Source of the DNA: Bacteroidota bacterium
GTDB lineage: Bacteria; Bacteroidota; Bacteroidia; Chitinophagales; LD1
Assembly (NCBI GenBank): GCA_028288545.1
Contig: JAQBNQ010000238.1
Span: 1-29,339 of the forward strand
Direction of reading: 5' to 3'
DNA length: 29,339 bases
Each line of letters opens with the position of its first letter. The stretch's first letter is position 1. The notes beneath the pieces are model-generated. The model did not search any database, was not told where the DNA came from, and saw only the letters and a program-made list of their open reading frames with translations. The translations under genes were made by a program, and so were the position numbers. Below, one piece after another: positions 1 through 6,829 of the stretch.

Positions 1-408
1 GGCAAGTCCTAATCCATATCTGAAATCGGCATATACTTTTGCATTTTCTTTTCGGGCAGTTGAAAAATATACAGTAGGCACAATCGAAAATTGCTGTCCA
101 AGTACAAGATTGTTGCCAAGATTTTGATAAATGAGCGAAACCCCAAGCCGCGGATAATTGAAAATTTTATTCCACAGTTGCTCACCCGCGCTTTGATAGC
201 CAAAATGAAGTTCCACCGTATTGGAAAACAAGTTTTTGGGGAAATAAGGATAGACCGGCGCAACTTTACCGGGGGAGTATTGAACCTCCATCAGAAACCT
301 GCTTTTTTTTTTCGGCTGTTTTAATTGGGCCGATGCAGAAAGCGAACACATGAAAACAAGACAGCATAAAAATCCCGAAATGAAACTGCCCGCCCTGATT
401 TTAGCCAT
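1..408 (-). CDS. Acyloxyacyl hydrolase / PagL-like lipid A deacylase, 5' part only (partial)
   Basis: An open frame of 136 codons starts with ATG at 408 and runs off the left edge, so only the N-terminal part is visible. A signal peptide (about residues 1-28, ending SASAQ) is followed by a beta-barrel-like segment with SPGKVAPVYPYFPKN, then VELHFGYQ, then W-N-K-I-F-N-Y-P-R-L-G-V, then GQQFSIVPTVYF and finally DFRYGLGLA. This order of a short-loop strand, a 'W..(x)nYP..G' strand and a 'Y..G.GL' strand is typical of the Bacteroidota acyloxyacyl hydrolase/PagL-type outer-membrane proteins (PF09411), which remove ester-linked acyl chains from lipid A. The family's catalytic His and Ser would lie beyond the window, so activity cannot be judged. 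It is divergent from the DUF502 gene. A generic outer-membrane beta-barrel protein is the alternative. Confidence 0.72.
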   Translation of the reverse strand, partial: MAKIRAGSFISGFLCCLVFMCSLSASAQLKQPKKKSRFLMEVQYSPGKVAPVYPYFPKNLFSNTVELHFGYQSAGEQLWNKIFNYPRLGVSLIYQNLGNNLVLGQQFSIVPTVYFSTARKENAKVYADFRYGLGLA

Positions 409-466
409 CTGCCAAAAATAGCCAAACAATCTTCTTAGTTTTGTGTCCGGTTAAAAAAATATTGCA

Positions 467-850
467 ATGGGTAAGTCAAAGGATTGGTTTAAATCCAGGG
501 GAGGCAAAATAGTTGCTTACTTTCTTCAGGGGCTATTGCTTATTGCTCCTTCCATTGTAACCGTTTATGCCATCTATTATTTTTTCAACTTCTTCGATTC
601 GCGACTAAACAACCTTTTTGAAAACATATTCCACTTCCGGTTTTTTGGCTTTGGACTGTTGGTTATGTTTTTTGTAGTTACAGCAATAGGTTTTGTGGGT
701 TCGTTGGTTATTGTTCAGCCATTGTTGCACATCATTGATCTCATTCTCGAAAAAACGCCCCTGGTAAAGGATATCTATTCTGCACTTAAAGATTTTTTTG
801 CGGCATTTATCAGCAACAAAAAAAAAATTCAACCGTCCGGTAATGTTTGA
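467..850 (+). CDS. DUF502 family membrane protein, N-terminal part (frameshifted)
   Basis: This frame encodes 127 residues with two transmembrane helices (about 14-41 and 59-86), followed by the amphipathic stretch LEKTPLVKDIYSALKDFFAAF, cut here to its parts, which is the signature of DUF502 inner-membrane proteins of unknown function. Family members are about 200 residues, so this frame is too short. It stops right after a run of ten A at 818-827, and the rest of the family domain continues in the +1 frame (next entry). Removing one A would join the two into about 215 residues. The last residues in this frame (IQPSGNV) do not look like the family. A TAnnTTTG box at 436-443 lies 23 bases before the ATG. 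Either a sequencing error, a true frameshift mutation or slippage on the A-run explains the break. Confidence 0.8.
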   Translation: MGKSKDWFKSRGGKIVAYFLQGLLLIAPSIVTVYAIYYFFNFFDSRLNNLFENIFHFRFFGFGLLVMFFVVTAIGFVGSLVIVQPLLHIIDLILEKTPLVKDIYSALKDFFAAFISNKKKIQPSGNV

Positions 851-1112
851 AATTGGAAAAGGAACAGGAGTATATAAACTCGGCTTTATTACTCAAGAGG
901 ACCTGAGCGAAATGGGGATTAACGACAAAGTAGCAGTTTACACTCCCTTGTCCTACAATCTTTCAGGAATTCTTTATTTAGTGAATAGGGACCAGATTGA
1001 ACCACTGAATGATGTCGCAGCCCGTGACCTTCTCAAATTTATTGTAAGCGGCGGGGTTACTGAAATTGAAGATGAGGCACACCACCACGAGCATCAGCAT
1101 CCCGGCAAGTAA
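798..1112 (+). CDS. DUF502 family membrane protein, C-terminal part (frameshifted)
   Basis: This frame continues the DUF502 domain of the preceding frame: from the A-run it reads NKKKFNRPVMFEIGKG and then GVYKLGFITQEDLSEMG, which is the usual cytoplasmic/soluble half of DUF502 proteins, including a segment VAVYTPLSYNLSGILYLV. The C terminus is His-rich (HHHEHQH). The open frame begins at 798 but the first part overlaps the upstream frame and is a shadow. If translated on its own, the first plausible initiator is the ATG at 843, which would leave a soluble fragment without membrane helices, so independent function is unlikely. The stop TAA (1110-1112) directly abuts the convergent TPR gene with no spacing. 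Confidence 0.7.
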   Translation: MRHLSATKKKFNRPVMFEIGKGTGVYKLGFITQEDLSEMGINDKVAVYTPLSYNLSGILYLVNRDQIEPLNDVAARDLLKFIVSGGVTEIEDEAHHHEHQHPGK

Positions 1113-2498
1113 TTATTTATTTACCAGCCACCGGTATTTTGTGGCTTCCTTCTCGTCTCTCAATTCTTCAAACAAAGTGGCTCCGTATTTTTCCCCGGTA
1201 CCCAATAAAGTTTTTGCGGTAAAGTATTCGGCTGCTTGTTTCCTAAAGGCATCTTTCGATTTAAGCAAAGGTTCAAAATATTTTAGCGCATTCCCGGTGT
1301 CACCACTTTGATAAAGAGCATATGCAGAAAGCATTCTCCAATAATCGGCTTGTTCGGTTTGTGGCTTGCAGTTTTCGAACTCTTCTAAAAACTGGGTTGC
1401 CATTCCATAGTTTTTAAGGGTGCATTGAAAATATCCGTAAAATAAAAAAGGAGTGCAAGACTCTTTAAACTGTTTCATGCCTCTTTGATGCAAAAGCACT
1501 TTGTAGTAAGCCGGTATCTTGCTGTTTGTTGCAAGGGCTAAATAATCTTCAAAATCAAAACTTGCCCTTCGGTAAGGAATAAGCTTTTGCGCCAATTGTA
1601 TTTCGTCATAATAACTCTTCTCATCCGCGTGTTGAATAAAGTTGAGAAGCTGGTCGTAAAACCCCGTATCCATTTGAGCAAACATGGTTAGTCCCTTGTA
1701 AAAATTTGCTACCAAAAGCGTATCCCGCTCCGAATACTTTTTGAAAGTTTTATAAGCAACATCGTAATACCCCAACATACTGTAAATGGTAGCGGCGTTA
1801 ATAAAAGAGGTTTGGTCAATGTCGTTTTTAGATAAGGTTGAATCAAGATAGCGCAGGGCATCGTTGGGTCTGCCATTATAAAAATATTCGCCAGCCATAT
1901 CGCAGCGGATACCTGCAAGATGCGGGAACATGTCAGCAATAAACTGGTAAATCATCATGCCTTGGTCAAACTGGCCCCGTACTTTTATATTCCGCGCATA
2001 TTCGGCGTATACATAGGCGTTTTCATCGCTTTCGGTTATCAGTTTTTTTATCTGTAACAATTGCTTTTTCAAAGCGTCTATTCGTAACGATATGGAATAT
2101 AAACTGCAAAGTCCTTTTTTAATATCGTTCCGGGTCGAATCAATAGCCAGGCACTGTTTCCAGTAATGCTCAATCAGTTTTGAGGTATCGTCCGGAATGA
2201 TCGGAACAAAAAAGCTTTGATTAATAGAAGTGGTGTCAAAGACCGATTCGGCTCTTTCGATATTGAAATAATGTTTTGAAGTGTGTTGCCATGTGTAATT
2301 GAGCAATACATTTCCTTTCATCATTAAGGCATCCACATTTTTCGGATGTTTCTTTAAGATAGAATCCAAATAATGATTGGCCTTGCCATAACTTTCGGCA
2401 GTGATAAATTCTGTTGCCGTGGCGATGATCTCTTTTTGAGAAAAGACATGACTCCAAAAAAACAATAGAAAAAATAATACTGAAACTAAAAGTTTCAT
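1113..2498 (-). CDS. Secreted TPR-repeat protein
   Basis: The product is 461 residues with a signal peptide (M-K-L-L-V-S-V-L-F-F-L-L-F-F-W then SHVFSQ). The rest is helical and carries several tetratricopeptide-like units: residues about 24-70 (AESYGKANHYLDSILKKHP), about 160-235 (RGQFDQGMMIYQFIADMFP and YNGRPNDALRYLDSTL), about 240-270 (YDVAYKTFKKYSERD) and about 355-440 (LKNYGMATQFLEEFEN and GDTGNALKYFEPLLK). TPR proteins are protein-interaction scaffolds; no catalytic domain is visible, and the exact role is unknown. It lies downstream of dnaN on the same strand, separated by a palindromic repeat, and is convergent with the DUF502 gene with no intergenic base. A lipoprotein is less likely because no lipobox cysteine is seen. 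Confidence 0.75.
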   Translation of the reverse strand: MKLLVSVLFFLLFFWSHVFSQKEIIATATEFITAESYGKANHYLDSILKKHPKNVDALMMKGNVLLNYTWQHTSKHYFNIERAESVFDTTSINQSFFVPIIPDDTSKLIEHYWKQCLAIDSTRNDIKKGLCSLYSISLRIDALKKQLLQIKKLITESDENAYVYAEYARNIKVRGQFDQGMMIYQFIADMFPHLAGIRCDMAGEYFYNGRPNDALRYLDSTLSKNDIDQTSFINAATIYSMLGYYDVAYKTFKKYSERDTLLVANFYKGLTMFAQMDTGFYDQLLNFIQHADEKSYYDEIQLAQKLIPYRRASFDFEDYLALATNSKIPAYYKVLLHQRGMKQFKESCTPFLFYGYFQCTLKNYGMATQFLEEFENCKPQTEQADYWRMLSAYALYQSGDTGNALKYFEPLLKSKDAFRKQAAEYFTAKTLLGTGEKYGATLFEELRDEKEATKYRWLVNK

Positions 2499-2502
2499 CT
2501 GG

Positions 2503-2570
2503 ATGTATTAAGTCCTCTCCTTTGGAGAGCCCACCTGACCCGGCGGACAAGGATTTAGGAGAGGTGGTTA
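2503..2570. repeat. Palindromic intergenic repeat, copy 1
   Basis: The stretch begins with atgtattaagtc and contains CTCTCC (2515-2520), TTT, GGAGAG (2524-2529), a perfect 6-bp hairpin. A second GGAGAGG at 2558-2564 can also pair with 2514-2520. The same start sequence, a similar hairpin and an equivalent tail recur at 28546-28588, so this is a dispersed element. It fills the gap between the dnaN stop codon (2571) and the TPR gene start (2498). This copy carries an extra GC-rich insert (about 2530-2550). Confidence 0.75.
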
Positions 2571-3689
2571 TTACGCGTTTATCATTACCGGCATAACCAG
2601 CATTAATAAGTCCTCATGCTCTTTTTTATCTGTTGGGCGAAGAACTCCCGCGCGTGTAGGCGTTGATAGTTCTATTTCAATGTCGTTTGAATCTAACACG
2701 CCAAGCATTTCTATCAGGAAACGAGCGTTGAAGGCAATATCCATATCGCCACCTTCGTAACTGCAGGTTAATCTTTCGTTAGCCTCATTGCTAAAGTCAA
2801 GATCCTGTGCCGAAATTTTTAATTCGCTGCCGGCAATGCTCAAAATTACCTGGTAAGTGGTTTTGTTTGAATAGATAGAGATACGACGCATTGCATTCTG
2901 AAACTCCAACCGGTTAATACCAAGTTTGTTAGGGTTGTTTTGAGGAATTACCGCATTGTAATCGGGATAGTTAGCATCAATTAAACGGCAGATAAGCAGG
3001 GTATTATCAAACCCAAAAAACGCATTGGATTTATTGTACGACACATTTACACCCGAATCAGAAACCGGCAATGCACCCTTTAAAAGACCTAATGCTTTTT
3101 TAGGAACGATAAACTGGGCAGCTTTTGCAGTTTTTACATCTGCGCGGTTTAATTTAACCAACTTATGTGCATCGGTAGAAACAAAGGTCATTCCCTCCGG
3201 TGATACCTGGAACAAAACCCCTGTCATAGCAGGACGAAGATCGTCGTTGCTTACGGCAAACAAAGTTTTTGCTATTGCGTTGCTTAATGCAGATGCAGGG
3301 ATATTTATTTCGGTAACAGCTTCAGGTTGTGGTATTTTCGGAAAATCATCGGGGTTTTCACCGCTTAATTTATAGCGGCCGGTTTCGCTGGTAATTTCTA
3401 CGCCGAAGGTTTTTTCATCTACCTTAAAAGTAAGCGGTTGCTCCGGCAGGGTTTTTAAAGTATCTAATAATATACGCGCAGGTATGGCAATTCTTCCATT
3501 GTCTTTTGCTTCTACTTTAAGATCGGTGCTCATTGAAGTTTCAAGATCCGTGGCAAAAACTGTCAGTTTTCCGCCCTTTATCTCAAACAAAAAATCTTCC
3601 AATATGGGTAACACAGAGCTTGAATTGATAACCCCGCCAATGGTTTGTAAGCTTTTTAGCAAGGTAGTAGTAGAAACTATAAATTTCAT
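2571..3689 (-). CDS. dnaN: DNA polymerase III sliding clamp, beta subunit
   Basis: The 372-residue product matches the full length of bacterial beta clamps. It starts with the typical MKFIVSTTTLLKSLQTIGGV and has the three repeated clamp domains: the first with LPILEDFLFEIKGGKLTVFATD, the second opening near PASALSNAIAKTLFAVSNDD, and the third opening near RLEFQNAMRRISIYSN. It ends with the conserved C-terminal type (LLMLVMPVMINA). The clamp encircles DNA and tethers the replicative polymerase and repair enzymes. A TAnnTTTG box (3710-3717) lies 20 bases before the ATG, and a DnaA-box-like 9-mer lies at 3770-3778. The gene is not next to dnaA or recF here, as is common in Bacteroidota. Confidence 0.97.
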   Translation of the reverse strand: MKFIVSTTTLLKSLQTIGGVINSSSVLPILEDFLFEIKGGKLTVFATDLETSMSTDLKVEAKDNGRIAIPARILLDTLKTLPEQPLTFKVDEKTFGVEITSETGRYKLSGENPDDFPKIPQPEAVTEINIPASALSNAIAKTLFAVSNDDLRPAMTGVLFQVSPEGMTFVSTDAHKLVKLNRADVKTAKAAQFIVPKKALGLLKGALPVSDSGVNVSYNKSNAFFGFDNTLLICRLIDANYPDYNAVIPQNNPNKLGINRLEFQNAMRRISIYSNKTTYQVILSIAGSELKISAQDLDFSNEANERLTCSYEGGDMDIAFNARFLIEMLGVLDSNDIEIELSTPTRAGVLRPTDKKEHEDLLMLVMPVMINA

Positions 3690-3709
3690 TTCTTGGTTTT
3701 TAGGTACGG

Positions 3710-3717
3710 CAAATATA
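3710..3717 (-). promoter_or_regulatory. Bacteroidota -7 promoter element of dnaN
   Basis: On the minus strand this reads TATATTTG, a perfect match to the Bacteroidota consensus TAnnTTTG, 20 bases upstream of the dnaN ATG. No TTG is seen at the ideal -33 spacing, so the element is supported mainly by the -7 match and its position. Confidence 0.5.
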
Positions 3718-3769
3718 ATTATCGCCCGAAATTAAAATTTCCCTTGTTCTAACAGGTGGAATTTAAAAT

Positions 3770-3778
3770 TGTGCATAA
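3770..3778 (-). promoter_or_regulatory. Single DnaA-box-like 9-mer upstream of dnaN
   Basis: The minus strand reads TTATGCACA, which fits the DnaA-box consensus TTATNCACA. It lies about 80 bases upstream of the dnaN start. Only one match is seen here, so this is not an origin; DnaA control of dnaN is possible but unproven, and a chance match cannot be excluded. Confidence 0.35.
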
Positions 3779-3845
3779 CTGGGAGGCAAACCAAATTGCC
3801 TGGCAAGCCTTGTAATCCCATAACTATATGTTGTGCCGGCTTGTA

Positions 3846-3853
3846 TATATTTG
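3846..3853 (+). promoter_or_regulatory. Bacteroidota -7 promoter element very near a start codon
   Basis: The sequence TATATTTG matches TAnnTTTG perfectly and ends only six bases before the ATG at 3860. With a normal -7 distance, transcription would begin at or next to the start codon, which would give a leaderless or nearly leaderless mRNA. No good -33 TTG is present at 19-21 bases. Confidence 0.4.
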
Positions 3854-3859
3854 CCGTCC

Positions 3860-4495
3860 ATGAAAATTCTTGCCAAAATAATTTCTTTCATTTTTCACCC
3901 CCTTCTTTTCCCCACGTTTGGAGTGCTGCTTATTTTGTTGGTTAACCCCAATATGTTCGGCTACTTTGGCGAACAGGTGCATATAGTATGGCTGATAGTC
4001 GTTTTTGCGCTCACTTTTATTTTTCCTGCGGTATGGTTGCTAATGATGAAGCGCCTTGAAATGATTGACAGCCTGGCCTTAGAAAATGCGCAGGACCGCA
4101 TTATCCCCTTTATAGCTACAGCCACTTTTTACCTATGGGCAACCTGGATGTTTAAGCCCAGTGTACACATGAAAATTCCGAGCAACCAGGTAATATTTTA
4201 CATGATGTTGGGAGCCTGCTTATCGCTGTTTACCGCGTTTTTCATCAATATTTTTGCAAAGGTAAGTTTGCACACCCTGGGGGCAGGTAGCCTTTTAGGC
4301 TTACTTATAACCCTTATCCGTTTTTCGACTTATGACTTGCGGATGGTATTGGTAGGAGCCATTATTTTAGCGGGAATTATCGGTTCAGCCCGGCTACTTT
4401 TAAAATCTCATTCTCAACGCGAAGTTTTTTTGGGGTACTTTATTGGATTTAGCGGACAGTTTATAGCTTTCGGTATTCTTTCAAGATTTTTATAA
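3860..4495 (+). CDS. PAP2-like integral membrane protein
   Basis: The product is 211 residues from the ATG at 3860, which is preferred over the upstream ATG at 3833 because it gives the usual N terminus MKILAKIISFIFHPLL and follows a -7 box. About six membrane helices are seen, with short loops. Near residue 140 KVSLHTLGAG resembles the second phosphatase motif of PAP2 proteins, and SHSQREVFLGYFIG near residue 190 resembles the third (His followed by a D/E-V-x-x-G element). The first motif is weak (NAQDRIIPF). PAP2 enzymes dephosphorylate lipid phosphates such as undecaprenyl pyrophosphate. Related Bacteroidota proteins are usually left as hypothetical. It is divergent from dnaN and followed after nine bases by a crotonase gene. 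Confidence 0.6.
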   Translation: MKILAKIISFIFHPLLFPTFGVLLILLVNPNMFGYFGEQVHIVWLIVVFALTFIFPAVWLLMMKRLEMIDSLALENAQDRIIPFIATATFYLWATWMFKPSVHMKIPSNQVIFYMMLGACLSLFTAFFINIFAKVSLHTLGAGSLLGLLITLIRFSTYDLRMVLVGAIILAGIIGSARLLLKSHSQREVFLGYFIGFSGQFIAFGILSRFL

Positions 4496-4504
4496 AGCCT
4501 TCAT

Positions 4505-5284
4505 ATGTACAATACTGTTATTTCAACTACGCAAAACAACATTTGCAGCATTACGCTTAACAGGCCCGATGTTTTCAACTCATTTAACGAGGAAATGAGT
4601 GCCGAATTTATTGATGCTATTAAAAAGGCCAATAAAGATGAAGCCGCAAGAGTAGTTGTGATTTCGGGAAGCGGAAAGGCTTTTTGCTCAGGACAGGATT
4701 TGAAAGATATTAAGAATCACGAAGAACGGAGCCTGAGTGAATCGGTGATACGCCGTTACAACCCCATCATACTTTCCATACGCGAAATGGCAAAGCCCGT
4801 TATTTGCCGTTTGAATGGAGTTGCTGCCGGGGCTGGTGCATCTTTGGCTTTGGCCTGCGACATAATTGTAGCTGCGGAAACGGCCACCTTAATAGAAGTT
4901 TTTGCCAATGTAGGCCTGGTGCCTGATTCCGGCTCATCGTTCTTTTTGCCAAGACTAGTAGGCTATAACAAGGCTTTTGAGTTGATTACCCTCGCCTCGA
5001 AAGTAACAGCTAAAGAAGCCCAGGAGTTAGGAATAATTTATAAAGTAGTTGCGCCTGAAGAATTAGACAATGCAGTTAACGAATTAGCAGGCCGATATGC
5101 CACTGGCCCTACCAAAACCTACGGGATGATCAAAAAGATGCTGAACAAGGCCTACACGGCTGACCTTGGCGAGATGCTGCAATACGAAGCCTATAGCCAG
5201 GAAATAGCGGGCAAAAGCGACGATTACAAGGAAGGTGTTGCTGCGTTTGTTGAAAAACGAAAACCACAGTTCAAAGGAAAATAA
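4505..5284 (+). CDS. Enoyl-CoA hydratase/isomerase (PaaG-like)
   Basis: This 259-residue protein is a full-length crotonase-fold enzyme. The two oxyanion-hole segments are visible: FCSGQDLKD (residues 60-68) and GVAAGAGASLALACD (105-119). The active-site segment reads GLVPDSGSSFFLPR (137-150). An Asp at this position (D141), in place of the hydratase Glu, is the hallmark of PaaG, the 1,2-epoxyphenylacetyl-CoA isomerase of aerobic phenylacetate breakdown, and of related delta3,delta2-enoyl-CoA isomerases. No other paa genes are in the window, so a general fatty-acid or aromatic acyl-CoA isomerase role is also possible. It follows the PAP2-like gene by nine bases and is convergent with the PID-CTERM-like gene. 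Confidence 0.85.
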   Translation: MYNTVISTTQNNICSITLNRPDVFNSFNEEMSAEFIDAIKKANKDEAARVVVISGSGKAFCSGQDLKDIKNHEERSLSESVIRRYNPIILSIREMAKPVICRLNGVAAGAGASLALACDIIVAAETATLIEVFANVGLVPDSGSSFFLPRLVGYNKAFELITLASKVTAKEAQELGIIYKVVAPEELDNAVNELAGRYATGPTKTYGMIKKMLNKAYTADLGEMLQYEAYSQEIAGKSDDYKEGVAAFVEKRKPQFKGK

Positions 5285-5299
5285 TCAGAGGGTGTGTAC

Positions 5300-5322
5300 A
5301 AAAAGCTGAACAATATTTTCAG
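5300..5322 (-). terminator. Possible weak terminator
   Basis: On the minus strand CTGAA, a seven-base loop and TTCAG (5322 to 5306) form a short stem that starts in the stop codon of the mini-protein gene and is followed by a run of five T (5304-5300). The stem is only five pairs and AT-rich, so support is weak. It lies in the convergent gap with the crotonase gene. Confidence 0.3.
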
Positions 5323-5513
5323 TCCTTCCTGTATAGCACTTTTGCACCGTAAATCAAGCCTGAAGCCAGGAGCAAAAATATTCCGCCATCGAGGGGGGTA
5401 TTGGGGACTAAGGGCGGTGAAGATTGCATGGCATTCCCTTGAGAATGACCAACATACACTACAACTACCAACAACGTAAAAAGGGCATAATGTAAAAATC
5501 CACGTTTCCTCAT
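5319..5513 (-). CDS. Mini protein with PID-CTERM-like sorting signal
   Basis: The product is 64 residues from the ATG at 5513. The upstream ATG at 5564 would put 17 polar residues before the signal peptide, so it is less likely. An N-terminal signal sequence (MRKRGFLHYALFTLLVVVVY) is followed by a short spacer rich in Pro/Ser. The C terminus has PNTPLDGGIFLLLASGLIYG and a basic tail (KVLYRKD). This P-[IL]-D-G-G, hydrophobic helix and basic end is the layout of the tripartite PID-CTERM sorting signals known in Bacteroidota. The mature part between the signals is only about 20 residues. It lies 72 bases downstream of the alkyltransferase-like gene on the same strand. No sorting enzyme is in the window. 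The role is unknown. Confidence 0.6.
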   Translation of the reverse strand: MRKRGFLHYALFTLLVVVVYVGHSQGNAMQSSPPLVPNTPLDGGIFLLLASGLIYGAKVLYRKD

Positions 5514-5585
5514 ACCAACCAATTTAGCACAGTCGAATTTACTACAGTCAGGGGTTATTATCAACTAAAAAAGATATTTTTTACC

Positions 5586-5987
5586 TCAAATTATTAGGTG
5601 ATCAAACGGATCCCAAAACAACTTATCGAAGTTTTGGACCTGGTCTTTTTCCACCTTTATACCTTCTGCTTCCAGCATCTTTTGCATCTGGTCGGGCTCG
5701 CCAAAATGATGTTTGCCGCTAAGCATTCCATTTCGGTTTAAAACTCTGTGCGCAGGTACGGGGGGAACCTGCGTTCCTGATAAGTTCATAGCATAACCAA
5801 CCATACGGGCCGATTTTCCGGTACCCAGGTATTTAGCCACTGCTCCATAACTGGTTACCCTTCCTTTCGGAATTAGCCGAACAACATCATACACATTTTC
5901 GAAGAAAGAATAATTGGCTGCGGGCTTCCTTTCAAGCTTCGCGACACTTTTTTTACCTGCTTTTTTTGCAGGATTCTTACTTCCCAT
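5586..5987 (-). CDS. Alkyltransferase-like protein (MGMT family, no active-site Cys)
   Basis: The 133-residue product has a Lys-rich N-terminal tail (about 1-24) followed by the DNA-binding domain of O6-alkylguanine-DNA alkyltransferases. Visible landmarks are IPKGRVTSYGAVAKYLG (39-55), the arginine finger in SARMVGYAM (59-67, R61) and PVPAHRVLNRNG (76-87). True methyltransferases have PCHR here; the Cys is replaced by Ala (A79), as in the alkyltransferase-like (ATL) group, where Trp or Ala is found. ATL proteins bind O6-alkylguanine, flip it out and recruit nucleotide excision repair but do not transfer the alkyl group. It begins three bases after the trmB stop, so the two are likely one operon. 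Confidence 0.85.
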   Translation of the reverse strand: MGSKNPAKKAGKKSVAKLERKPAANYSFFENVYDVVRLIPKGRVTSYGAVAKYLGTGKSARMVGYAMNLSGTQVPPVPAHRVLNRNGMLSGKHHFGEPDQMQKMLEAEGIKVEKDQVQNFDKLFWDPFDHLII

Positions 5988-5990
5988 CTG

Positions 5991-6674
5991 TCAAAGTTGA
6001 AACGAAATATAGTTAATTGTCCGCGCATTTACAAGATGTTTTTTTTCGTAGTAGGTCTGAATATTCAGTTCTTCAAACTCCAGAGGAGCCGAGTAAATAA
6101 CTTCCTTGTAATAGAGCGTTTTAAGGCCCAGTTCCTCTACGGTTTGTTTTGTAAAGCGAAACAGGGGTAGATCATCCGTTTTAAAATGAACCGTTGCACC
6201 GGGTTTGCATATCAGCTTGTAGCGCTCAATAAACTTAGGTGCACTTAACCTGCGCTTGGCATCTTTTTTATTGGGAAATGGATCCGGAAAGGTTATCCAG
6301 ATTTCATCTACTTCTCCTTCGTTAAAGAAGTTGATTATGTTTTCAATCCTCATTCGCGCAAATGCAATATTGCCCAGTTTTTGGTCGAGCGCAGTTTTTG
6401 AGCCCGTAAAGATCCGCGCCCCTTTAGAATCTACTCCAAGGAAATTTTTGCCCGGAAATTTCTTGGCCAGTGCTAATGCGTAATCTCCTTTCCCACAAGC
6501 TAACTCAAGCACCAGGGCATTTTGATTCTTAAAAACATCGCTTCTCCATTTTCCTTTCAGATCAATTTCCTTACCCTCAAAATCTTTCAGAAAGGGCTTG
6601 GTAAAATGCTCATTTTGAAAAACGTTGGGAAACGAATCTATACTGCGGATCTTAAACATTTTGGCTTTGCCCAT
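5991..6674 (-). CDS. trmB: tRNA (guanine-N7-)-methyltransferase
   Basis: The 227-residue product has the TrmB hallmarks: an N-terminal FPNVFQNEHF segment, the SAM-binding motif LVLELACGKGDYALALAKKF, the acidic end of strand two in FLGVDSKGAR, and the family signature WITFPDPFPNKKDAKRRL, followed by HFKTDD. TrmB makes m7G at position 46 of the tRNA variable loop in the cytoplasm. The start at 6674 (MGKAKMFKIRS) is kept, with the ATG five codons downstream as an alternative. It leads a minus-strand group with the alkyltransferase-like gene (3-base gap) and is divergent from the Kazal-domain gene. Confidence 0.95.
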   Translation of the reverse strand: MGKAKMFKIRSIDSFPNVFQNEHFTKPFLKDFEGKEIDLKGKWRSDVFKNQNALVLELACGKGDYALALAKKFPGKNFLGVDSKGARIFTGSKTALDQKLGNIAFARMRIENIINFFNEGEVDEIWITFPDPFPNKKDAKRRLSAPKFIERYKLICKPGATVHFKTDDLPLFRFTKQTVEELGLKTLYYKEVIYSAPLEFEELNIQTYYEKKHLVNARTINYISFQL

Positions 6675-6806
6675 AAAATCGCTCTTGCTGGTTTTATTTT
6701 AAGCCGCGAAGATATTCTTATTGCGCTTTAGCTGTTAGGGCCATCATTTTGCATCTTACTGAGGCAACCCTTCCGCTTTTAGCCTCGTTATGCTATTAAC
6801 TAATTG

Positions 6807-6814
6807 TACCTTTG
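6807..6814 (+). promoter_or_regulatory. Bacteroidota -7 promoter element of the Kazal-domain gene
   Basis: The sequence TACCTTTG matches TAnnTTTG perfectly and ends 15 bases before the ATG at 6830, a normal distance for a short leader. There is no clear TTG at the ideal -33 position. Confidence 0.5.
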
Positions 6815-6829
6815 TAAAAAGGATTCCCT

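Noticed and set aside
9..263. 84-residue minus-strand frame
   Set aside because: It is a different frame over the PagL-like gene, whose frame starts at 408 with a signal peptide and runs through the edge.
3690..3859. Replication origin near dnaN
   Set aside because: Only one DnaA-box-like site and no AT-rich unwinding element or dnaA gene are present.
5294..5479. 61-residue open frame on the + strand
   Set aside because: It is antisense to the PID-CTERM-like gene, which has a signal peptide and a family-like C terminus; this frame shows no domain.
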